Assembly: GCF_018324205.1 (NCBI RefSeq)
Contig: NZ_AP023356.1
Coordinates: 186,001 to 250,000, forward strand
From: Actinoplanes ianthinogenes
GTDB taxonomy: Bacteria; Actinomycetota; Actinomycetes; Mycobacteriales; Micromonosporaceae
Direction: 5' to 3'
Length of the DNA: 64,000 bases
The notes under the pieces were generated by a model. The model saw nothing but the letters and a program-made list of their open reading frames with translations, searched no databases and was not told the origin of the DNA. The position numbers and the translations under genes are program-made. Of the stretch, positions 26,861 through 35,064 are shown piece after piece; the first letter of the stretch is position 1; each line of letters begins with the position of its first letter.

Positions 26861-27313
26861 ATGCGTAGAACGCTGGGGACAATCAGTGCATTCGCCATCG
26901 CTCTGGGCGGGAGCCTGGTCGCCGCCGCGCCCGCACAGGCCGCGCCGTCGCTCCGATTCTCCTACGCGCAGTACGACTCGCCGGGCAGTGACACCCGCAG
27001 CAACAAGAGCCTGAACGCGGAGTGGATCTCGCTGGTCAACACCGGCACGACCGCGGTCAGCCTGAAGGGCTGGCAGATCGTCGACAAGTCGCGGACCTAC
27101 ACGTTCGGCAACGTGACGATCGCCGGCAAGGGCGGGAAGGTCACCTTGCACACCGGCAAGGGAACGAACACCAAGACGCATCTCTACTGGGGTTCCGGCA
27201 ATTACGTCTGGAACAACACCGGGGACACGGCGACGCTGCGGACCAAGGCCGGCAAGACGCACGACACGTGCACCTGGAAACGGAAGTCCGGGCGTACCGG
27301 AATCGCCTGCTGA
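26861..27313 (+). CDS. Secreted lamin-tail-domain protein
   Basis: Small exported protein of 150 residues. A signal peptide (MRRTLGTISAFAIALGG..., cleaved after AQA near residue 27) is followed by an immunoglobulin-like lamin-tail domain: LNAEWISLVNTG, VSLKGWQIVDKSRTYTFG, VTLHTGKGTNTK and DTATLRTKAG. The single pair of cysteines near the C-terminus (TCTWKRK and the final Cys) probably forms a disulfide. The domain is a common extracellular binding module in actinomycetes, often beside nucleases, but no enzyme domain is attached here. AAAGGGA upstream of the ATG at 26861 is the ribosome binding site. Confidence 0.88.
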   Translation: MRRTLGTISAFAIALGGSLVAAAPAQAAPSLRFSYAQYDSPGSDTRSNKSLNAEWISLVNTGTTAVSLKGWQIVDKSRTYTFGNVTIAGKGGKVTLHTGKGTNTKTHLYWGSGNYVWNNTGDTATLRTKAGKTHDTCTWKRKSGRTGIAC

Positions 27314-27322
27314 ATGACATGC

Positions 27323-27350
27323 GGCCGGCGGCCCGCAGGGGCCGCCGGCC
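27323..27350. terminator. Bidirectional hairpin terminator
   Basis: A perfect 12-bp stem GGCCGGCGGCCC / GGGCCGCCGGCC with a 4-base loop fills the gap between the convergent lamin-tail gene (ends 27313) and the permease gene (ends 27359). It can stop transcripts from both sides. Confidence 0.7.
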
Positions 27351-27358
27351 GGCCGGAG

Positions 27359-28264
27359 TTACTTGACGGCGCCGGCGGTGAGGCCGGCTTGGATCTGCCG
27401 TTGGAAGATCGCGTAGACGACGATCATGGGCAGGATGGAGAGGGTGAGGGCGGCGAACAGGGTGGACCATTCGGCGTGGTAGCCGGCCGAGGTGCTGATG
27501 TTCGCGATGCCCTGGGTGAGGACCCATTTCGAGTCGGCGCCGGCGCCCTGCATGATCACGACGGGGAGCAGGTACTGGTTCCATTGGCCGACGATGTTGA
27601 AGATGGTGATGCTGATCAGGCCGGATTTGGCCATCGGCATCATGATCTGGAAGAACCGGCGCAGGTGTCCGGCGCCGTCGACCAGGGCGGCCTCGTCGAT
27701 CTCGTGGGGCAGCGTTTTGAAGAACGCGACGAGGAAGAACACCGTGAACGACAGCGAGTAGGCGATGTAGACCAGGATCAGGCCGGTGAACGTGTTGAGC
27801 AGGCCGAGGCTCTGCACGATGCCGAACAGCGGGGCCAGGGCCATGAAGGTCGGGAACGCCAGCCCGGAGACGAACAGGTAGTAGATCGCCCGGTTGCCGG
27901 GGAACTTGTAACGGGCCAGGACGTAGGCGGCCATCGAGCCGAGCAGCATGGTGCCGGCGGTGCTGACCGCGACCACGAACACGCTGTTCAGGAAGTACTG
28001 CCCGATGTGCGCCTCGCTCCACGCGTCGGCGTAGGTCTTGAACGAGAACGACTCGGGCAGCGCGAACGGCTTGCCCAGGAAGATCTCCGTGTTGTTCTTG
28101 AACGAGGCCAGCACGACCCAGATCAGCGGACCCGCCGTAGCGAGGGCCCACAGGAACAGCGAAACGTGCGCGACCCCGTTGAGCGGGTTGATCCGTCGCT
28201 GCTTGCCGGTCGTCCGGGCGGACTTCTTGGTGGCCGCGGCGCGAGTAGTGGCTACGTCAGTCAT
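27359..28264 (-). CDS. ngcG: Amino-sugar ABC transporter permease, MalG type
   Basis: Permease of about 301 residues with six membrane helices. The cytoplasmic coupling helix has the EAA-like motif EIDEAALVDGAGHLRRFF, which docks on the ATPase. The N-terminal region NPLNGVAHVSLFLWALATAGPLIWVVLASFKNNTE (quoted in parts) and the C-terminal VYAIFQRQIQAGLTAGAVK are typical of MalG-type subunits. The ATG at 28264 is chosen because GGAG sits eight bases ahead of it; the ATG at 28270 is too close to that site. No ATPase gene is in the operon, so a shared MsiK-like ATPase encoded elsewhere is likely. The ngcG name rests on the linked NgcE-like binding protein. Confidence 0.85.
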   Translation of the reverse strand: MTDVATTRAAATKKSARTTGKQRRINPLNGVAHVSLFLWALATAGPLIWVVLASFKNNTEIFLGKPFALPESFSFKTYADAWSEAHIGQYFLNSVFVVAVSTAGTMLLGSMAAYVLARYKFPGNRAIYYLFVSGLAFPTFMALAPLFGIVQSLGLLNTFTGLILVYIAYSLSFTVFFLVAFFKTLPHEIDEAALVDGAGHLRRFFQIMMPMAKSGLISITIFNIVGQWNQYLLPVVIMQGAGADSKWVLTQGIANISTSAGYHAEWSTLFAALTLSILPMIVVYAIFQRQIQAGLTAGAVK

Positions 28265-28275
28265 CGTCATCTCCG

Positions 28276-29169
28276 TCAGGCCTGCACGGCGTCGCGGCGG
28301 GTGACCCGCAGGGTCAGCGCGGCGAACGTCAGGGTCAGGAAGAACAGCACCACGCCGAGCGCGGACGCGTAACCGGCCTGCGAGTTCTGGAACGCGTTCA
28401 AATAGATCTGCATGCTCAGCACCTGGGTGCTGTTGTCCGGCCCGCCGTGGTTCACCGACATGATGTTGACCAGCGCGAACGCGTCGAACGCCGCGATACC
28501 CAGATACACCCAGGCGACCTGCAACGTGTCCCACAGCAACGGCAGCGTGATCTTGAAGAACAGGGTCACCTTCGTCGCCCCGTCCAACGCCGCCGCCTCG
28601 TAGATCTCCTCGGCGATCGACCCCATCCCGGCCGAGAACAGCACCACGTAGAAACCGACCGCCTGCCACACCAGCACGACCAGGATGCAGGTCAGCGCCC
28701 ACTGCTCGTCGGCGAGGAACAGCCACGGCGTCCACGACTCCGGCAGCAAACCGTTGATCATGCCGGACTTGTCCGACCCGAACACCCGCCCGAAGATCAC
28801 CGCCACGATCGCCAGCGCGAGCAGCTGCGGGAAGAAGAAGATCACCCGGTACACCTTCGAGCCCCACACCCCGCCGGCCTTACGGCCACCGGAGTTGAGC
28901 AGGAACGCGAAGAACAACGCCATCGCGATCGTGATGATCGGCATCGCGATCAGCAGATACACGTTGTGACGCAACGCGATCCAGAAGACCGGGTCGTCCC
29001 ACAGCTTCTGGAAATTCTCCAGACCGATGTAGGTGAAACCGCCGTAGCCGGACCAGTCGGTCAGCGACAACTGGAACATCTGCACGTACGCGCCGACCAC
29101 GAACACCAGGTAGAGCGCCAGCGGCACGACAAGGAAACCGATGATGAAGGGATACTTGCCGTGCCGCAT
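28276..29169 (-). CDS. ngcF: Amino-sugar ABC transporter permease, MalF type
   Basis: Permease of 297 residues with six membrane helices. The coupling motif reads EEIYEAAALDGATKVTLFFK, the canonical EAA---G loop of binding-protein-dependent permeases. It starts at ATG 29169, 33 bases after the binding-protein stop, and ends 11 bases before the MalG-type gene, consistent with one transcript. It forms the heterodimeric channel with the downstream permease in the cytoplasmic membrane. Assignment as ngcF follows from the adjacent binding protein. Confidence 0.87.
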   Translation of the reverse strand: MRHGKYPFIIGFLVVPLALYLVFVVGAYVQMFQLSLTDWSGYGGFTYIGLENFQKLWDDPVFWIALRHNVYLLIAMPIITIAMALFFAFLLNSGGRKAGGVWGSKVYRVIFFFPQLLALAIVAVIFGRVFGSDKSGMINGLLPESWTPWLFLADEQWALTCILVVLVWQAVGFYVVLFSAGMGSIAEEIYEAAALDGATKVTLFFKITLPLLWDTLQVAWVYLGIAAFDAFALVNIMSVNHGGPDNSTQVLSMQIYLNAFQNSQAGYASALGVVLFFLTLTFAALTLRVTRRDAVQA

Positions 29170-29202
29170 GACGCCTACCTATCTCGTACTAAACGGGGGG
29201 TT

Positions 29203-30639
29203 TCAGGAGCGGGTGAACTTGGTGATCGACGAGTCCTTGGCGACGGCCTGGGAGGCGGCCTCCATGGTGTCGCAGAACTTCTGCGCGTCGCCGCCCTTGA
29301 AGAACAGCTGGTTCGCGGCCTCGCGGGAGGCGTCGTCGAGCTTCTTGTACCAGGTGTCGAACAGGTAGCCCATGAAGACGTCCTGGCCGGCCTTGCTGAG
29401 GGCGTCGTTCGCGCTGGTGAGGCCGGGGCTGATGGTGACGCCGTCGGCCGCGCCGGAGACCACGGTCAGCGACTTGGTCAGCTTGGTGAACTCGAGGGCG
29501 GCTTCCTTGGAGAGCATGGTCCGCAGGTACTCCTTGCCACCCTGCGGGTTCTTGCCCTTGGCGGCGGCGAAGTAGATCTCACCGGCGGCGGCGTTGATCG
29601 CGGTCGCCGGGAGCTTGTCCGACGTGGTGACCGACGGGAAGGCCATCATGGCGTACTCGAAGCCGGCCGGGGTGGACGCGGCCTGCTCGTTCTCCAGCCA
29701 GGAGCCGCAGGGGTAGAACGCGACCTTGTCCTGGTTCTGCTGGAGCTGGACCTCGGTGTGCTTGAGGCCGAGGTGGGAGGGGTTGGCGTACTTCTTGCCG
29801 ACCTCACCCCACGCCGCGGCGGCCTGCTTGACCGCGTCGTTGGTCCACGCGCCCGGCTTCAGGTTGTCGATGTCCTTGAGCACCTGCTCGGTGCCGATCT
29901 TCGCCGCGCTGGTCATGATCGCCCGGACCATGTAGTACGACGCGTTCGCACCCGCGTAACTGAACGGCGTGATCCCCGCCGCCTTGATCTTGTCCAGCAG
30001 CGCGGTGAAGTCCGCCCACGTCGTCGGGATCGTCCAGCTGTTCTTCTCGAACAGCTTCTTGTTGTACCAAAGCCCGAACACCGTGAACGAGTAGTTCACC
30101 GCGAACGGCTTACCGTCATACGTACCCTGCTGCACCGCACCCGGCACCAGAGTCTCCGCGACGGTCTTGCCGGCGATGTCCAGCGACGGCGCCGCGAACA
30201 GGTCCGACAGGTCAGCGGCCTGACCGGCCTTCACGATGGCACCGAAGTCCATCAGGTCCGACCCCGAGTTATTGATCATGTCCGGCGGCGACCCCGCGTT
30301 CAGCCGCGGCTTGATCGTCGTCGCGACCTGCTGCGTCGCCGAGTACGTGACCTTCGAGTCCGGCCACTTCTTGTTGTACAGCGGAGTGTCCACATCGGTG
30401 GCGTACTTCGTACCGAGACCACCATCGAAGATCACAATCTCGATGCCGGCCTTCGGGTCGATACCCAGCGGGTTGTCGGCGGACTTCTCGCCGGTCGCCT
30501 GCTTGGTGTCGTCCGAGCTGTCATCCGAGCCGGCACAGGCGCTCAGGAAGCTGACGCCCGGAGCGGCGACCAGGCCGACGGCGGCGGCGCGGCGCAGCAG
30601 GGTACGACGGTCCAGAGCGGACTGCGTTATCTCAGACAT
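29203..30639 (-). CDS. ngcE: N-acetylglucosamine/chitobiose-binding lipoprotein, NgcE type
   Basis: Solute-binding lipoprotein of 478 residues. The leader has a twin-arginine segment RRTLLRRAAAVG (from residue 11) and a lipobox LSAC with the lipidated Cys35, so it is likely exported by Tat and anchored outside the membrane. The mature part has the order of NgcE-family proteins: EIVIFDGGLGTKY, PRLNAGSPPDMINNSG, FAVNYSFTVFGLWYNKKLFEKN, CGSWLENE, and the ending LSKEAALEFTKLTKSLTVV. NgcE binds GlcNAc and chitobiose for import. The start at 30639 has a good ribosome binding site AAAGGA six bases upstream. The RpiR regulator gene lies 50 bases upstream. Confidence 0.82.
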   Translation of the reverse strand: MSEITQSALDRRTLLRRAAAVGLVAAPGVSFLSACAGSDDSSDDTKQATGEKSADNPLGIDPKAGIEIVIFDGGLGTKYATDVDTPLYNKKWPDSKVTYSATQQVATTIKPRLNAGSPPDMINNSGSDLMDFGAIVKAGQAADLSDLFAAPSLDIAGKTVAETLVPGAVQQGTYDGKPFAVNYSFTVFGLWYNKKLFEKNSWTIPTTWADFTALLDKIKAAGITPFSYAGANASYYMVRAIMTSAAKIGTEQVLKDIDNLKPGAWTNDAVKQAAAAWGEVGKKYANPSHLGLKHTEVQLQQNQDKVAFYPCGSWLENEQAASTPAGFEYAMMAFPSVTTSDKLPATAINAAAGEIYFAAAKGKNPQGGKEYLRTMLSKEAALEFTKLTKSLTVVSGAADGVTISPGLTSANDALSKAGQDVFMGYLFDTWYKKLDDASREAANQLFFKGGDAQKFCDTMEAASQAVAKDSSITKFTRS

Positions 30640-30689
30640 CGGTGTCCTTTCAGAAAGGGTGGGCGAAAAGGGTGCTGAGTTCCGGTTGG

Positions 30690-31694
30690 CTAAGGTGCGC
30701 TGCCCTTCGCCGCCTTGTGGCCCTGCACCGCCTGGGCGGTGCGCTGGAAAGCGGCGTGGGAGCGTTCGTGGGTCCGCTGCGCGACCGCCACGTACACCAG
30801 GTCGCAGACGACCAGCTGCGGGTGCCGGGCGGAGAGTGCGTCCGGGCGGAAGGTCGTCGCCTGGGTCGCGGTGAGCAGGACGATGTCGGCGAGCTCGGCC
30901 AGTGGCGAGCGCGGGAAGCTGGTGAGGGCGATCGTGGTGGCGCCCCGGCTGCTGGCCTCGGCGAGCAGCTCGATGGTCTCGCCGGTCTCGCCGCTGTGCG
31001 AGATGCCCAGTGCCACGTCGCCGGGTTTCGACAGGGCGGCGCTGGCCAGGCCGTTGTGGGTGTCGGTCCAGGCCCAGCACGGGATGCCGATGCGGTGCAG
31101 GCTGAACTGCATCTCCTCGCCGACCAGCGCGCTCCCGCTGGCGCCGAAGATGTTCACCCGCCGGGCCGCGACGATCGCCCCGGCGGCGCGTTCGACCTCG
31201 GCCAGGTCGAGCAGGGCGGCGGTGTCGTGCATGGCCTGGGTGTCGGCGGCCATGATCTGGCCGAGCACCCGCTCCAGGGGATCGTTCGGCTGGATCTCCC
31301 GGCCGATGTCGACGGTCCAGCCGGCCGACCGGGCGCGCCCGGTCTCGGCGGCGATGCCCAGTCGCAGATCCGCGTAGCCGTCGAAACCCATCGCGCGGCA
31401 GAACCGGGTCACCGTCGCCGGCGAGGTGCCGCTGCGCTCGGCGAGCTCCACGATGGTCGCCCGGGAGGCGGCCGCCGGGTCGGCGATGACCTGCTCGGCG
31501 ACCCGCTTCAGGGCGCCGGTGAACTCCGGGACCAACGTGCGCAGCCGGACCAGCACGCTGTCCGACGAAGAGTGTTCGATGCTCATGTTGCTGAGGAGGC
31601 TCATGTTCGTCCCGTTGCCTGCGAGGCCCTGATCGCGAACCACCGAGTCGGCGACCGCAGTCGACGCGGTGCCGTCCATCTCTGGCTCAGCCAT
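30690..31694 (-). CDS. MurR/RpiR-family regulator with SIS domain
   Basis: Regulator of 334 residues. The N-terminal HTH_6 domain reads RATIVELAERSGTSPATVTRFCRAMGFDGY; in that segment SPATVTRFCRAMG is the recognition helix. A sugar-isomerase (SIS) domain follows, with the phosphosugar-binding signatures VNIFGASGSALVGEEM and ALGISHSGETGETIELL. SIS-domain RpiR proteins sense phosphorylated amino sugars such as GlcNAc-6P or MurNAc-6P, which fits the NgcE-type importer it precedes. AAGGGG lies six bases before the ATG at 31694. The N-terminal 40 residues are a low-complexity leader and a later ATG is possible. It is the first gene of the importer transcript. Confidence 0.9.
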   Translation of the reverse strand: MAEPEMDGTASTAVADSVVRDQGLAGNGTNMSLLSNMSIEHSSSDSVLVRLRTLVPEFTGALKRVAEQVIADPAAASRATIVELAERSGTSPATVTRFCRAMGFDGYADLRLGIAAETGRARSAGWTVDIGREIQPNDPLERVLGQIMAADTQAMHDTAALLDLAEVERAAGAIVAARRVNIFGASGSALVGEEMQFSLHRIGIPCWAWTDTHNGLASAALSKPGDVALGISHSGETGETIELLAEASSRGATTIALTSFPRSPLAELADIVLLTATQATTFRPDALSARHPQLVVCDLVYVAVAQRTHERSHAAFQRTAQAVQGHKAAKGSAP

Positions 31695-32150
31695 CAGACA
31701 CCCCTTCAGGACTGAGTGTTAACTGTCGCGGTAAAAGTTCTTACTGGCGGCCCCTACCTGTCAAGACTGTGGGCGAAATTTTCAAACCGTTATCTGATCC
31801 CGGCGCTGTGCAACGCTCAGCGGAGCGCTTGTTGGCCCTAGTTTGTCACTAAATCCCTGGTCAGAGGGTAGGTCGCGCCGGTATGTACGAGCTGGGCGGA
31901 TTTGCCGGGTGACCTGGGTCTCGGAGCGGACCCCGGGCCGAGCGGTCCCGTCCGAGACCTGCTGGTAACCCGGGAAACGATCGAGAAAAGAATTCTTATC
32001 CGACCCGAGACACGGGGGCTCTCGCGCCGCGACGGCAGGCGCGTGAAAATTTGAGCCATCCGCGTGCCGGGCTCAGGGCACGCCGAAGACGGAGGGTGCG
32101 AGTGAGGGGACAGACGACGCGGCCGTACATCGCGCCGGGCCCGGCGCATT
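31695..32150. other. Intergenic region carrying the rpiR-ngc promoter
   Basis: 456 bases with no credible gene. On the minus strand a TTGACA (31764-31759) lies 15 bases before TAAGAA (31743-31738), a possible sigma-70-like promoter for the rpiR-ngc operon, though the spacing is short. The word GTTAAC near 31720 is palindromic. The part from 31840 to 32150, behind the small secreted protein gene, shows no clear terminator or RNA. Confidence 0.4.
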
Positions 32151-32534
32151 TCAGGCGATGGCGACGGTCCAATTCTCTCCGGCGTCGGTTCCGCTGCACG
32201 GGTTGAAGCCGTGTTCGCCGGACACGCATACCCGGAAAGTGACTGTCCGGCCCGCGCCGAAATGGTGGGCGAAGCGGACCGGGGTGCCGGCCTCCGGAAC
32301 ACCCCGATGGGTGCCGGTCTGCAGTGACCCGTCAACCCGGACGTAGTGGTATTCCAGGTAGGGCTGGTCGCCCGCGACCCGCCCCACCAGCGTGAACGTG
32401 TCGGCGCTGCCGTCGAAACGCGCCTCGGCGAGCACCTTGCTGTCCTGGTCGTAAACCTGCGCGGTGGCCGAAACCCCGGACGGCGAGAATCCCATCGCCG
32501 CCACCATCGCGGCGAGCGGAACCATGCTGTTCAT
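32151..32534 (-). CDS. Small secreted protein, unknown family
   Basis: Protein of 127 residues with a signal peptide (MNSMVPLAAMVAAMGF, cleavage near GVSA at about residue 23). The mature part is beta-rich and ends with two cysteines in FRVCVSGEHGFNPCSG that probably form a disulfide, then GENWTVAIA. It resembles the small beta-sandwich secreted proteins common in actinomycetes but I do not recognise the family. A strong GGAGGT ribosome binding site lies just before the ATG at 32534. It diverges from the FIST/GGDEF pseudogene. Confidence 0.75.
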   Translation of the reverse strand: MNSMVPLAAMVAAMGFSPSGVSATAQVYDQDSKVLAEARFDGSADTFTLVGRVAGDQPYLEYHYVRVDGSLQTGTHRGVPEAGTPVRFAHHFGAGRTVTFRVCVSGEHGFNPCSGTDAGENWTVAIA

Positions 32535-32636
32535 TGCTACCTCCGCTGGACGAGGCCGTTTCTTGCGTGTCGCCCAAATCCGGAGGTGAGTTGTTTCGTA
32601 CCCACGAGTAGCCCAGGAAAAACCCGAAACGAATTC

Positions 32637-34235
32637 ACCAATTCGGTGACCACCCGGGGCCGCCGGCGACGCACTGGCCGGGTGTTCTGCTCGACCGGAT
32701 ACCAGGTGCCGGAGCTGTTCGATGCCCTGCCCGCGCAGGTCCCGGCGGCGACGGTGATCGTCGGGTGCACCACGTCCGGGCAACTCGCGGACGGCGGCGT
32801 CGATCGGGTCGGGGTCGCGATGGCGGCGTGGGGCGGCGACGGCTTCGACGTGCGTACCGAAGTCTCGCGAACCGCGAGCACCCGCGTCCGTGAGGCGGGC
32901 GCGGACGCCGCGGCCGCCCTCGCCGGCCTCGAGGGCGAGCATCAGGCGCTGCTGCTGATCGGCGACGGGCTGACCGGCAACCAGCACGAGTTCGTGGGCG
33001 GCGCGTTCTCCGTGGCCGGCGCCTCGGTGCCGCTGGTCGGCGGGTGCGCCGGGTCGGACTACAGCACGGCGGCGGCGCGGGGGACATGCCAGGTGCCCTG
33101 GCCTGAGGACAGACGTCCATGAACCACTGGTCCAACCACCAGCTCACCGAATTCTTCGCCACCGTCTGCGCGCCCCAGGACGAACAGTCCGCGGTCACCG
33201 TCGCGGTGGAGCGCGTTGCCGAGGTGCTGGAGACCGAGGTCGGCGCGGTGCTGCGCAACGGCCGGGTACAGGTCGCCTGGGGCGCCAGCCGGAACCGAGC
33301 CTGCTGTCCGGAAATGATCGGCCCGCCACGCTCCGCCTGCCCGGGCTCGCCGCGCTGCACGTAACCACCGCACGGTTCGCACCGAGCCGGACAGGTCGCT
33401 GCTCGTGGCCCGGGCCGGCGACCCGCTCGACCCCGAGGAGCGGCAGCTGCTCCAGGCCGAGGCGCAGACCCTCGGGCTGGCCCTGGCCAACCTTGTGCTG
33501 CTCAGCGCCGAGCGGCGGCTCCGCGAGGAGCGCGAACGGGAGGCCGCCGAGCGCCTGGCTTTGGTGGAGTCGCTGCGCGAGGCCCGGCACGATTCGCTGA
33601 CCAGCCTGCCGACCCGGGTGCTGTTCCTGGAGATGCTCGCCGAGAAGCTCGGCGGCGGGGCGCCGACCAGTGTGCTCTTGGCGGTCAACGACAGCCTGGG
33701 GCACCGGGGCCGGTGACGACCTGCTCGGGCTGGTCGCCGGTCGGATCCGCGGCTGCCTGCGCCCGTCGGACACGGCGGCCCGGATCGGCGGTGACGAGTT
33801 CGCGGTGCTGCTCGGCGACTGCCGGGCCGGGCAGGCGGTCCCGGTCGCGCAGCGGCTGATCGACGCGATCAAACAGCCGTTCGCGGTCGGCGGGCAGGAG
33901 GTGTTCATCGGCGCCCCTGCGCGACCTGCAGGACCATCGGCGACTTCGGGACCGGGTACTCGTCGCTGTCCTACCTCCAGCGGCTGCCGGTCGACGAGTT
34001 GAAGATCGATCGGGCGTTCATAAGCCGGGAGACGCCGACCAAGGCCGACCTCGCGGTGATCCGGACGATCGTCGAGCTGGCCCGGACCCTGGATCTGCGG
34101 ACGGTGATCGAGACGGCGGCACAGCGGGACGCGATGCGGGTGCTCGGCTGTGACCTGGGACAGGGCTATCACCTGTGCCGACCGGTGCACCCGGAGGACC
34201 TACTCCGCAGTGTCGATTCGGCGGCGGCTGCCTGA
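32637..34235 (+). pseudogene. Decayed FIST-GAF-GGDEF-EAL signalling protein
   Basis: Several frames carry pieces of one cyclic-di-GMP signalling protein in the right order. 32680-33100 has the FIST N-domain (VIVGCTTSGQLADGG, then VPLVGGCAGSDYS). 33119-33364 has a short GAF-like linker (FFATVCAPQDEQSAVTVAVE). From 33405 the GGDEF domain begins (ARHDSLTSLPTRVLFLEML) but lacks the conserved DLDRFK segment, and a frame change follows to RIGGDEFAVLLGD. After a jump the second half of an EAL domain appears (IGDFGTGYSSLSYLQRLP, then DELKIDRAFI, and GCDLGQGYHLCRPV). The FIST C-domain, parts of GGDEF and the first half of EAL, including its active-site EAL motif, are deleted. Not functional as one protein. 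Confidence 0.85.
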
Positions 34236-34302
34236 GCCGGTTCCCGGGCTTCCGGAGACATACGTCAAACTACTCACCGGCGTGTGAGAAAAGGGGGCGT
34301 GT

Positions 34303-35064
34303 GTGACCGAATTCGACAACCAGCGGCGGGGGTCGTCGCGGGCGGACAACCTGCGGCTGACCAGGATGCCGCCACGGCCGCCCCGGGCCGGGTCCATCGG
34401 TCCCACGCCCGGGCCGCCGCCCGTCTCACCCCCGGCCGTCGCACCGCCGCCCGTGCCGTCCACGCCACCGGCGCCGCCCCGGAGGCGGCGCGGCTGGCTG
34501 GCCGGGCTCGTGGTGCTGCTGCTCGCGGCGGGCGGCGCGGTGGCGTACCGATGGAAGACGGACGCGGCCGCGAGCCTCGTGCCGGCCGCGACCGCCACGC
34601 CTCCCCCGCCGTCCGCCGGCGTGCCGTCGGCGGCCGTCAGCCGGAGCCCGCGGCCGGTGACCGGGAAGATCAACCCGGATCTGGACAACCTCTCGCTCCA
34701 GGCGATCTGCACCGCCTCGGGTGTCGAGGACGACGCCTGGCAGCCGAAATTCGCCTGCGACGGCGACCAGACCAGCCGCTGGTCCAGCGCCTTCGAGGAC
34801 AAGCAGTGGCTACGCGCCGACCTCCGGCGCCGCTGGGAGCTGACCACCGTCACGGTCACGTGGGAGCGGTCGTACGCCGTCAGCTACCGGGTCGAGACCT
34901 CGCTGGACGGCAAGGCGTGGCAGAAGCTGTACGCCACCGCCAAGGGCAAGGGTGGCAGCGTCACCATCCCGGCGAACGGCCGGGTCGCCCGGTACGTCCG
35001 GATGTTCGGGCTCAAGCGGGTCAACCAGTCCGGATACTCCCTGCGGGAGCTGGAGATCCGCTGA
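34303..35064 (+). CDS. Membrane-anchored discoidin (F5/8 type C) domain protein
   Basis: Protein of 253 residues. The first 63 residues are Pro/Arg-rich and cytoplasmic (PPRPPRAG, PPAVAPPPVPSTPPAPPRRRR), a single membrane helix follows at 65-81 (WLAGLVVLLLAAGGAVA), then a Pro/Ala linker and a C-terminal galactose-binding-like domain from about 125 with FACDGDQTSRWSSAFED, WLRADLRRRWELTTVTVTWE and RYVRMFGLKR. Discoidin domains bind sugars or lipids, so the domain probably faces the cell wall. The last 44 bases overlap the convergent regulator gene. The start is GTG 34303. Confidence 0.83.
   Translation: MTEFDNQRRGSSRADNLRLTRMPPRPPRAGSIGPTPGPPPVSPPAVAPPPVPSTPPAPPRRRRGWLAGLVVLLLAAGGAVAYRWKTDAAASLVPAATATPPPPSAGVPSAAVSRSPRPVTGKINPDLDNLSLQAICTASGVEDDAWQPKFACDGDQTSRWSSAFEDKQWLRADLRRRWELTTVTVTWERSYAVSYRVETSLDGKAWQKLYATAKGKGGSVTIPANGRVARYVRMFGLKRVNQSGYSLRELEIR

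Noticed and set aside
28447..30678. Long plus-strand frame opposite ngcE and ngcF
   Set aside because: No motif, and the minus strand has two complete transporter genes with ribosome binding sites.
31838..32335. Minus-strand frame overlapping the small secreted protein
   Set aside because: Arg/Ser/Pro-rich without fold; the overlapping frame at 32151-32534 has a signal peptide and strong ribosome binding site.
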